Part shown: in pieces, positions 34,767 to 44,196 of the stretch
How the letters are laid out: each line of letters opens with the position of its first letter
Position numbering within the stretch: the stretch's first letter is position 1
Origin: Adenophora triphylla var. japonica
Lineage: Eukaryota; Streptophyta; Magnoliopsida; Asterales; Campanulaceae
DNA length: 64,000 nucleotides
Direction of reading: 5' to 3'
NCBI GenBank assembly: GCA_022495995.1
Contig: JAFEMH010001231.1
Coordinates: 434,001-498,000, forward strand
Position numbers and translations under genes: made by a program
The notes under the pieces: model-generated
Database searches by the model: none
What the model was told of the DNA's origin: nothing
Seen by the model: only the letters and a program-made list of their open reading frames with translations

Positions 34767-36892
34767 TGTAAGTACCCAAATCCGGATCGTCCAAATCCGT
34801 CGGAAAGTTAACCGAAATCCGTTAAGCGGCCCGCTCCCAGGTTAACCGGAACTCGTTAAACTCCCCGTTCTTGTGCCAGACGTCCCGGGACTGCCCCGTG
34901 CATCCCGATGTCGAACCGTACTTAACACGTGTCATCACACGTAAAAGTATGGCTTTCCCTGAAAAAACGCATTTTCCGGCACTTTCCGGGGGCGTTTCGG
35001 ACATTTCCCGGACTGTTATTTTAAAAAACGGACAAAACCGGGACCGGGGGACAAAATCCCACATGGCTGGTGACTCAGAGGGGCACGTGGCAGCCATGCC
35101 ACCTCCCTCTAGTCACCCTTCAATCAAATTCAAAGGGAAAAGACCAAAATACCCCTGATTTGCAAGCCTAGTCCGTGGGACTCCCTGTGCACTTTTCACG
35201 AAATTGCCAGCAAGTCCCCCAGATTTCCAAAATACCCAAAAACCCCCTGGATTCAGTCCAAGTCCGTCCGGACTCCTACTGCAATTTTCACCTATAAATA
35301 GAAGTTGCTGTCAAAGCTTTCAAAAAAGAACAAATTACTCCCAAAAATTCACCACCCCTCGGCCCAACAGATTTTCACCCTTTCCGAGCTTCCGTTCTGT
35401 CTCGATTCGCGTGAAACCTTCGTATTTCGATCAAATACGCACCCTACTACTTCGAAACAACCTTTCGAATCACTTTCCGTGTCCCGTACACACCTCCCGA
35501 GCCAAAGGAGTCGACCCTAGCCATAGGTATAACTCCCTCTCTCTAAATCTCTCGTTCCGTCTCGGTTTACGCGCCAGTCGCTATAACCGTTTCGAACGTC
35601 GTTACCAAAATGTAGACGCCTCCGTCTAACGGGGTCCGATACGTTTTAGCCCCTCGATCATCTTCTCTTTCCGTAAGAGAAGTAATCGCGGGTTAAAACG
35701 GCGTTCCGACCCCGTTCCGTTTACTTTTATTGTCATTTACCATTCCGGATCGATCGATCCGTTGATCGTCATTTAATTTCTGTCATTTACAAATCCGAGC
35801 CGATTGGCCTCGTTGATCGTCATTTACAATTCCGAGCCGATTGGCCTCGTTGATCGTCATTTACGATTCCGGATCGTTTGATTCCGTTGACACTGCTTTA
35901 AATACTGTCATTTACAAGTCCGACCCGTTTGGATCGTGATAGTATTTACTTTTCAAAGTCCGAGTCGCAACCCGATTCGTTGATCGCATATCATTTAAAA
36001 CGCATTTTTCCCGTAAAAATCGTTAACAATGTAATGCCCGGTTCAAAACCGGAGTTCGTCCGTCGAACTCTCTTTCAAAAACGCGCGACATGACGTTTGG
36101 CCTCCAAACGCTCATCTTCAAACTAAAAGCCGCCATTTGACATTCAAAAATCATTTAATACGCTTTTTCCCGTAAAAATCGTTAACAATGACTCGCACGG
36201 TTCAAAATCGACGTTTGCCACGCAAACGCTCATTTCAAACTCAAAATCGACGTTTGCCACGCAAACGCTCATTTCAAACTCAAAATCGACGTTTGCCACA
36301 CAAACGCTCATTTCAAACTCAAAATCGACGTTTGCCACGCAAACGCTCATTTCAAACTCAAAATCGACGTTTGCCACGCAAACGCTCATTTCAAACTCAA
36401 AACCGACGTTTGTCATTCAAACGCTCGTCTTTTCAAACAAAGTCACCTAATCAAACGTTTGTCATTCAAACCAAGATTAAGCTTGTCATGCAAGCCTCCA
36501 TTTCAAAACACACACACACACACACACACGATTTCGAGAAAGGTAGAAAGACTCGTCATGCGAGGCGTTTCGGGCGATCTCGTAATACTCTACCCGAAAC
36601 GTAACGTGACCTCCGAACCTAACAATCTCTGGTACTAAAAGCTTTTTACTCGTTTTTGCTGCCAATAAAAATGATCCCCTTTTTCAAAGCCTTTTCCTAA
36701 GTTTTTGCTACCAATAAAAACGACACCTTTTCACAATAGCCGTTTCTCAACGTTTGGGCTCAGAATACAAAAACCGCGTGGCGACTCCTCATTTTGTTCC
36801 TTCCCATGAAGCGAGGTCTCAGACACCAACCCCCCGCGAAAGACAACCGCGTTTCGCGCCCCCGCCCGCGCGCGAAATCCCGGGTAATTTCA
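34767..36892 (+). mobile_element. 3' LTR of element A
   Basis: Starts TGTAAGTACCC and ends GGGTAATTTCA; homologous over its length to the solo LTR at 25,266. TATAAATA lies at 35,293-35,300. The repeat with ACGTTTGCCACGCAAACG has about six copies (36,205-36,420) against three in the solo LTR, while the CATTTACAATTCCGAGCC unit has fewer (35,800-35,870). The minus-strand frame at 36,144-36,416 is a repeat artefact. A PBS-like TGGCGACTCC lies at 36,779-36,788. The right flank (GGTAC) is element D, so the matching left flank must lie outside the window. Confidence 0.9.
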
Positions 36893-37440
36893 GGTACTTA
36901 CACTAAGCATTCTTCATTTCTATCTTAATCCTTGGTCCGTCTCATCTTTAGCCTTGGCCGTCTCATCTCATCTCCTTTGACCACGTACGAGCCTCTTAGA
37001 CTTATCCTAGTGTTTCTTTTCGACTATGTGAAGTCCACTCCTTTTTTTATCCTCAACTATTCATCTATTTTACCACTCTCGGTAAATCCATCTCTTTGAC
37101 CACTTTCGGTTAATCCGTCTCTTTGACCACTCTCGATCAATCCATTTCCTTGAGTTTCTTCGATCATTCTCTATCCTCGCTTTCGAGTCAACTTAAATTA
37201 TGGTGACCTGAGAATATCATCTTAGGTGAGAGTTAGGTAGGCAACATGTTCCCGATCAATCCTTATTTCTTGTCAAAAAAAATGGAGATCAAGTCTTCTC
37301 CTTGTGTTTCTCTCATTGAATGGTCAAACCCAATAATGAAGCTTTGTAATTTGAGTCGTGACCTAAATTTCTTAGAAAATCTAAAATGTCTTTGAATTCT
37401 CTTAGAGTTTTTCAATCCAAAATAGTGAGCCATGTCCATG
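36893..37440 (+). mobile_element. Leader of element D (host of A)
   Basis: Non-coding. Contains a short degenerate repeat with TTTGACCACT.TCGGT (about 37,065-37,160), the counterpart of element 1's leader minisatellite, and a hairpin-box relative at 37,198-37,240 (TTATGGTGACCTGAG ... TTAGGTAGGCAAC). Its left part must lie beyond A, outside the window. Confidence 0.5.
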
Positions 37441-38140
37441 AGAAAGGAGGTTGCAACTGCCTTTGATCCCGATTCTACTTTGTTTTGAAATCGTGCTCAA
37501 GGAGCAAGAGGTTCGTATATTCATTGGGAGATTCACATGATCATCCATGCCCAAGAGCAACACCACCAAGAGGACATTCGTAGCATTTACGAATACCTTG
37601 GTAAATTCATTCCCTCAGCTCAGTTCTGAGGATCTCATACTCCACAAGTTAACTATCCTCAGCTCAGTTCTAAAGATCACATACTCTAGATGTTAACTAT
37701 CCCCCAGCTCAGTTCTGAGGATCACATACTCCAAAAGTTAACTATCCCTTAGCTCAGTTCCAAGGATCACATACTCAACAAGTTGCCTATCTCCCAGCTC
37801 TGTTTCGAGGATCACAAGCTCCGCTAGTTAGTTATCCAATTCAGCGAAGTTTATTTCCTTCCACTCATCAGACCTTTGATGTTGAATTTCCTACGATGGA
37901 TGCTCATGGAAATATGACTCATCCACGTTAATTTGACGTTTTGTGGATACCACTAGAAGAACTCTTAAATGCTCTTGTGGTAAAGCAACATGTTACAACC
38001 TTTGGAGAATTATGAGCCCAAGCACACCAACCCACGTCAAGATCAGTCCAAGTACTGCAGGTATCACCAAATTAAGGGCCATGATACAAACACATGTCAC
38101 TCATTGAAGTGCAAGGTTCAAGATTTTATTAACAAATGAA
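37441..38140 (+). pseudogene. gag relic of element D
   Basis: No long frame survives. A coding minisatellite (37,614-37,840) encodes five copies of a 15-residue unit around PQLSSEDHILQKLTI. Further on, ENYEPKHTNPRQDQSKYCRY and HQIKGHDTNTCHSLK (about 38,005-38,110) form a zinc-knuckle-like C-x2-H-x3-GH-x4-C module, the equivalent of element 1's CLFHQYHGHNTDDC. The text then passes straight to the same 'tagactaggg.ctacc' spacer as in element 1, with no pol between. Confidence 0.6.
37614..37840 (+). repeat. 45-bp in-frame coding minisatellite, five copies
   Basis: Each unit contains CAGCTCAGTTCTGAGGATCA and keeps a multiple of three bases (15 codons), as expected if it expanded while gag was still translated. 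Confidence 0.8.
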
Positions 38141-39490
38141 TCATTAGAAAAGATGGTCTCACACATTGGCATACATGGGTTTCTTCCAGATATGCAGGTT
38201 CCAATAAAGACTCTTATAATGAAAGGTTGCTAGACTAGGGGCTACCCATCCTAAAAAATAACCCAACATAGAAAAGTCTCTAGTCAATCGTCATAGATTC
38301 TAGTATTTATCTCTTTAAATCAAGCCCATCTCAAACATTTTGTTTTTCTTGTTAATCAAGTCCACCTTGGACATTGTAGGTTAATAAATCTTAAAATTCT
38401 ACAAAATAAAAATAAAAATGAGTCTTCTTATTTTCTTGCTAGACTTTGGACATTATTTGAACACCTATATTTAATGAAATGGTTTAATTTTGTGTGATCA
38501 TTTGCATTGCTCAACAAATAATCTCTTGAAATGATTAATATTTGACCAGTCAACTGATAACACTTTCCCTAACCTTTTATCAAAAGCCTACATCTAGCCT
38601 ATACATACACCTTTCTTACCTTTCCTTACCTCATACACTCATACCCCATCCGTGGTGCCATCATCAACAAAGAAAACACACTGTTATTGCTCTTCATCAA
38701 AATATTATTCTTGTATTGCAATAAGCTAGGATTTCCTTACCCCTCATGCATATCAAGAAAAGTTCAAATGATGCGGTGACAAAACAAAAGCGAAGGGCAA
38801 GTATCGGCAAAAGTCAGAAATTTGTACAAAAGGCAAAATCAAGCTCACTAGGTGGGACCTTCATTGAGCGACCTAGGCAAAAAAATGGAGCCAATCACAA
38901 AAACAAATAGCCCAGCTAGGTCAAACATTCAAAATTCAAAAGGATAGCCTAGGAAAAAGAAAGGATGTGCACAAAAGAAAAGCTTGAAAAATAGAAGGGG
39001 CTAATCTTGATGACTCCTCAAATTCTTAGTTTCTTTTTCTATTTTCCTCTTTTCTTTCTCTTCTTGTGCGAAAAAAAATATCAAAGTGCAATGGAATCAA
39101 AAGAAACAATCAACCGTGACTAGTAATACAATCATCTCAAGGCCCGTGGCACACCGACCAGCCTTTTATCAAACCCTTTTATCAAAGTAACCACAAATTT
39201 AAACCCCTTTCACCAAAGTAACAACAAATATTCATACCCTTATCTAAAGCCAAGCAAAGATTGACCCCGAAATATGGTGACCTGAGCTCCTTACTTTAAG
39301 GTGAATGTATGCAATCATTAATGGTCCGGTCATAAACACATACAAATCCCATAAACTCGATCTTATCTATGTCCTACCTTCACAAACCTTCTTTCATGCA
39401 CAATCAACTTTGATCCTTTCTATCGGTTGAGTTTCTCCTCATGATGGATCAAAATATTTGTTCATATCGAGATTAATTGTTTGATTTATA
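38141..39490 (+). mobile_element. Post-gag spacer of element D
   Basis: Homologous to element 1 at 7360-7650 and 8690-8740 (for example 'cttgctagactt..gacattattt' and 'gttcatatcgagattaa'). No pol. The hairpin box copy lies at 39,270-39,312. Homology with element 1 stops near 39,490. Confidence 0.6.
39270..39312 (+). ncRNA. Conserved hairpin box, copy 7 (element D)
   Basis: Inner stem CCTTA (39,289-39,293)/TAAGG (39,297-39,301) around CTT. The outer stem has drifted to ATATG/TGTAT, which still pairs if two G-U pairs are allowed. GTGACCTGAGC between the stems is identical to copy 4. Confidence 0.45.
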
Positions 39491-40740
39491 CACAGTCAAA
39501 CTTTTGGGATGAGTATTGAAGAGCAAAATTATAGGTTATTTATTCCTAGGGTTTTAATGGGTTCTTATTATCATAAGGACTTTATAGAATATATAATATT
39601 TGGAGAACACTATATTATGGACGGTGAACGCCGAATTTACTAAAGATAATGAACCCTCAACAATGATTGATGTATTATTAATAGGCATATTGGTTAGATA
39701 CATATGAATCCATTACGTAGCTCTTTCTTCTATTGACTTCGGTAATCTCTTGAATTACTTTGTTTATTTCTTGCTTTAAGTAGGTAATTAATTTTAATTG
39801 TTTAAGTAGGAATTTAAAATCAAAACTTAAACCCAATCTTTTTATTTTCTGTTTTAGTTCAGAGTCGAAATGTTGGTAACACAAGTCCATATGGAATCGA
39901 CCCTTGCTCGTGCATATTACTATTCCAATCACTCGTGCACTTGCGAGGTTTTTATTACTAAGTGGGATTTTACTCCATCAGATCTCTTTCTTATCAAAAA
40001 CTCAGTCCGGAATTTACATGATTTGTGAATATTCTAGAACCCTCTAGACCGGTATCTCTCACCTTAAAGTGATGGGTTTCTTCCATACTTGTTTTTTTAA
40101 TCTTGGTAGACAAGTAATCATTGAGTATAAATAAAGGCAGACTCCCTTGATTTATTCTCTACGGAATCACTACGAAAAGTTCCCCTACAATGATTTTGTT
40201 TGTTTTTCTCTCTAAAAGAACACACAAAACAACCCTAAATCTATCCTAAATTTGGATCTAGCATTAGAAGATTGAAGATTGAAATCCTAGCCTTTATCTA
40301 GGTTGTCCATTGAAGTTCTTGAATCACGAGGTAAACTTCCTTTGATTTTTAGTTCTTCTTCTCATCTATTATATTTGATCTTTAGAGTAGTGTAATCCCA
40401 TTAAACCTAGAATTGGCTTAGAGCTCCAAATCATGGAGATGGTCTCCAAGCATAACGATATAACATCCCAATTAATTAACATAAATTAATTGGTTGATTG
40501 CATGTTTTAACGATTTTTGCTTAAATTGATTATTTGAATGCATTAGTAAGTCCCTAGAAGCAATACCAATCATACGATTGGGTAGAATTAGTGCCACATG
40601 ACCTTCTAATCCTATAACTTAACCCCCGGACCCACGAAATCTGAATAAATTGGTTTTTCTATATTTTCTTGAAATAATATTGGTGGTGACTCGAATTAAA
40701 ATTCAAAATATAATTAAAAAAGGATAAAGAAACCTAATGT
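39491..40740 (+). mobile_element. Decayed LTR sequence with TATA box
   Basis: Contains TTCTAGAA (40,032), a TATA box TATAAATAAA (40,126-40,135) and, near 40,615-40,690, a 'cccccggacccacgaaa ... ggtggtgactc' phrase like the 3' end of element 1's LTR. It appears to be a diverged relative of element 1's LTR; its exact borders could not be found. Minus-strand frames at 39,678-39,932 are not recognised. Confidence 0.45.
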
Positions 40741-40759
40741 GTTTTTCTTCACATTCTCA

Positions 40760-41440
40760 CACACACTAGTGGATATCAATCTAAAGCATATGAGAGCATA
40801 ACATCGATATTAAAGTAAATGAGAGAATCATACCAATTTAGGAGGAAACTCAATTTGTATAACAAGTTAGAAAACTTGTTTATTGTTGTTGACTTGAGTT
40901 GATTCACGCTGACTTGATAAACTTGAATTATTTGAATCCTTGCTTGATCACCTTGAGGATTTAGCTTGTTTGGATTGAATGCTAATGTGTAATTTAGTAT
41001 GTGAGAGAGAGTAGAATGATCTAGGCTTAGGAAAGATTGGGGGATACAGATTATGGTAAGAAATGAGGACGCGGAGAAAAAGTAAGCCTGGCAAAGCCCT
41101 GCCAAACCTGCTTTCTTTCTTCTCATTTCTAACCCTTATCTATATTCCCCAATCCCTGTCTAAGTCTATATTATCCTACTGTCTCTCACATACTAAATCA
41201 CAAATAAGCATTCAAGCAAAGCAAGCTAAATCATTAAGGTGATCAAGCAAGGATTCAAGCAATTCAAGTTAATCAAGTCAACTTGATCAATCAACTCAAG
41301 TCAACAACAACAAACAAGCTTTTTTTCCTAACTTGTTCCATAAATCCAATTTCATCCTAAATTGGTATGATTCTCTCTCATTTACTTTAATGTAGATCTT
41401 ATGCTCTCATATGCTTTAGACTGATATCCATTAGTGTGTG
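40760..41440. repeat. Long inverted repeat (foldback), arms about 330 bp
   Basis: The left arm (CACACACTAGTGGATATCAA onward) is repeated in reverse complement on the right, ending GATATCCATTAGTGTGTG. The arms meet around 41,090-41,112 at a tiny loop TGGCAAAGCCCTGCCA that is itself a dyad. Arms are imperfect, with several substitutions and small gaps. A transcript would fold into a long hairpin. The minus frame 40,776-41,126 crosses the fold and is not a gene. Confidence 0.85.
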
Positions 41441-42004
41441 AATCAAAGTCAGTCTTGTAATTAGGTTTGCTATGTTCTAATTGACATGTTTGATCTGTTT
41501 AATTCTTTGTTCAGTGTTGAATAATGTTTTAACGGAATAAATTGATTGATCTCCTACATTTCTGTATTTTGTGCATAATATGCCAGAGTGAAAATCTCTG
41601 TCGCACGACAAAGATTGTCATGCTAAACTCGATGTACGATAGAGATTGTTCTGTTGACAGACCATTTCTTATGCATGATCCTTTCTCTTGTCTCTATTCT
41701 TGTAAATGTCTCATATGAATATGCTCTGACTTGTTTGAACATGATTTGACTACTAAAACACACACACACACATATTGCAATGTATTTTGAAAGACTCGTC
41801 GAATACGTTGTAAGTGATCTCATTTAATACTCTTCTCACAACATAAATTGACCTCCAGACTCATTTTCTCTAATAAAAGGTATTTCTCAATGTTTTTCTT
41901 TAATAAAATGGTGTGACGACTCTCAACTTTTTGAAGTCCTCTTGAGCATCTTAATCATTTCCAAATGATTTTCAAACTCCCAATTTTGGCTCGGGATGTT
42001 TACA
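41441..42004 (+). mobile_element. 3' end of a decayed LTR of element D
   Basis: From (CA)n at 41,757 onwards it parallels A's LTR: 'gaaagactcgtcgaatacg', 'aaattgacctccagactc', and TGACGACTCT (41,914) for A's TGGCGACTCC. It ends near GGGATGTTTACA (42,004). It is older and more AT-rich than A's LTR. Confidence 0.5.
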
Positions 42005-42027
42005 GGTTGGTTAAAAAAATATGGTTG

Positions 42028-42150
42028 TCATGTCTCCAAATGAGTGACTCAGTGGTAAAATCAAATCTCACATCTATGTGAAATCTAGAGTTTGATTCCT
42101 CTTATGCCTCTTAATTTGGGACATTGTTAAAAACAGAAGGAAAAAAAAAA
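42028..42150 (+). mobile_element. Possible tRNA-derived SINE remnant
   Basis: TGACTCAGTGGTAAAA resembles an RNA polymerase III A box and GAGTTTGATTCC a B box, about 35 bases apart, followed by an A-rich tail (42,137-42,150). A weak call from motif shape only. Confidence 0.3.
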
Positions 42151-42499
42151 CAATTTGACTCAATAATTAAATCCGGCTTTAAGATATAAAAGTGAATAAT
42201 GTGCCTAAACCCAAAATTTTGGCCCAATCTCCTACCCAGACCTAATCAACTCGATTGGGGCAGAACACACGAAACGGGGATACACCTATATGGCTATATG
42301 GAAGGAAAGTGCCTATTCCCCCACACCCTTCCCCCATCCCCAAAAAATAAATAAATTAGACATCTTATGCTTAATTAGGATCTAGGCAAATAGTTTCTCA
42401 GACATTTAAAACAATCCCGCATTTATATTTTTCAATTGGTTTAAGCAAAGTCAAATTATCAAAATAAACCATTATTTACGATTTTTTTTTAATTTTTAA

Positions 42500-42645
42500 A
42501 TTGGGTTCTTTATTAATCAATGACAGAAGTGACACTTTAACTTTAAAGTGATAGAAACTGTATTTGGTGAGATTCGAATTCCTGATCTCTCGTATTAAAA
42601 TGGACATCGAATGTCGATTGAGCATTAGCTCTTTGGCAAGATCTT
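42500..42645 (-). mobile_element. Possible second SINE remnant, minus strand
   Basis: Read on the minus strand, CAAAGAGCTAATGCTCAA (A-box-like) precedes GGAATTCGAATCTC (B-box-like). The rest of 42,150-42,500 is AT-rich with nothing recognised. Confidence 0.3.
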
Positions 42646-42650
42646 CTGTT

Positions 42651-43281
42651 TGTTAGGATCGAACTCCCACAAAAGAATTCGCACAAAAGAAATCAAACGG
42701 TAAACACCCACACAAACAAAGAAAAAGGGACACACATTATTACGTGGTTCGGCTTAAAGCCTATTCCACCACTAAACAAAATTATAATTTATTTAATATT
42801 ACAAGAATAGAGATTCTTACCCTCAATATTCTTGAATATTCTCACAATAGCAAAAGCTTACAATTTCTCTCTCTAAATTGTAGGCTATGCTAACACTCTC
42901 AACATTACAACACCACGAGTTTTAATCAAGAAACTCGCACCACATATCACAACAGTATTAAAAGAATGGAGTTATCCACATCCTTCTCAACATTCTTGAA
43001 TACTCTCACAATAGTGTACAACTCATTCAATTAATGTACACATCTCTCTAACTTACTCTCCCCTAAGGGGAGCCACTCTTGTCACCAAAAGGCACACTTG
43101 AACTCTTTCTACATGTGTCTATTTATAGGCACACAAACATCTCATAGTTCATGTCTTCTCTAGAAGCCAAACACAAAAAAGTCTCACTAGAAAACCAAAT
43201 ATCACATTCATGTATCCCATTCATGAATCATGTGGGACAATGCATCTCTATTCTTTCTAGAACTTGAGCCAAATTTCAACA
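42651..43281 (-). mobile_element. Solo LTR, 631 bp, TSD CTGTT
   Basis: Starts TGTTAGGATCG, ends TTTCAACA, and is flanked by a perfect CTGTT duplication (42,646-42,650 and 43,282-43,286). The internal 'attattacgtggttcggc' phrase is common in plant Copia-type LTRs. A TATA-like CTATAAATAGA reads on the minus strand near 43,127, giving the orientation. No internal region remains. Confidence 0.88.
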
Positions 43282-43430
43282 CTGTTATTACTACTCTTTA
43301 TCCCAAAATAAATATTATTTTTATTTTTTATTAAGAAAAAAAATATTGTTATAGATATAGTATAATTGTTTAATATTTTGGTTGTTTCAATTATTTTCAG
43401 AAATGAAACCGATCATGTTCATATAGATAA

Positions 43431-43563
43431 AAGTTACTATCTCTTTTAATTACTTGAGTGAAATTCCAAGGCTAAATACCATAAAAAGCAAAGTCAAGTT
43501 ACTATCTCTTTTAATTACTTGAGTGAAATTCCAAGGCTAAATACCATAAAAAGCAAAGTCAAC
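43431..43563. repeat. Tandem duplication, 64-bp unit, two copies
   Basis: AAGTTACTATCTCTTTTAAT through CATAAAAAGCAAAGTC occurs twice with no visible differences, so it is recent. It lies just outside the hAT element. Confidence 0.95.
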
Positions 43564-44196
43564 TGACTAATCTAATATGCATTGCCACCAGAGCTAGAGC
43601 TGTCAAAATCGAGCCCGGTCCAGCCCACCCAATTTTTTAAGAGCCTGGATCTCAAATTAGAAGGCCCGAAAAAAACCGTCCCTCTTTGGCCCGGCCCAGT
43701 AGTAGGCCCGTGGACTCATGCGGCCCAAACATGAAGAGCCCGAAAAAGCCCGGCCAGACCCGACCAAACTCAAACTTAATTAAAAATAAAAAACTAAAAA
43801 CTAAAAAAACCCTATCTAGGCGCTCACTCAGTCAGTCAGTCTCTCTCTTCTTCGATCTCTCCTTCTCGCTGATCTCTCTCTTCTCACCGCCGCGCCCTCC
43901 AGAGCCATGGTGTCGCAACCCACAGCTATAGCCCACACCACAGGTACCCTTACGGCCTTACTCTCTCTCTCAGTCTCGCTGGATTAAAGGGTATTATTTA
44001 TACATAAATTTTGTGTGTTTTTTTTCTTAATCTTTCATTGAACTTCATTATCGACTATGGTTTTTTTTGTTGTGGTTATTTGAGCTGTCTTTTGGAATAT
44101 CTATTTCTAGTCTTCTTGGTTTTTTATCTAGGTCTAGGGTCCTAAGAAATTAAGGAAGGTTGTCAAAAATCTCGGTGGAGCAATTTGCTGACATGT

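Noticed and set aside
36144..36604. Repetitive ORFs on both strands of A's 3' LTR
   Set aside because: Produced by the 39-bp LTR repeat, whose length is a multiple of three; no independent coding evidence.
25266..36892. The two A-type LTRs as the ends of one element
   Set aside because: The left one has its own perfect GTGTC duplication on both sides and no PBS after it, so it is a separate solo LTR.
40776..41126. 116-residue minus-strand ORF
   Set aside because: Crosses the loop of the inverted repeat and has no recognisable domain.
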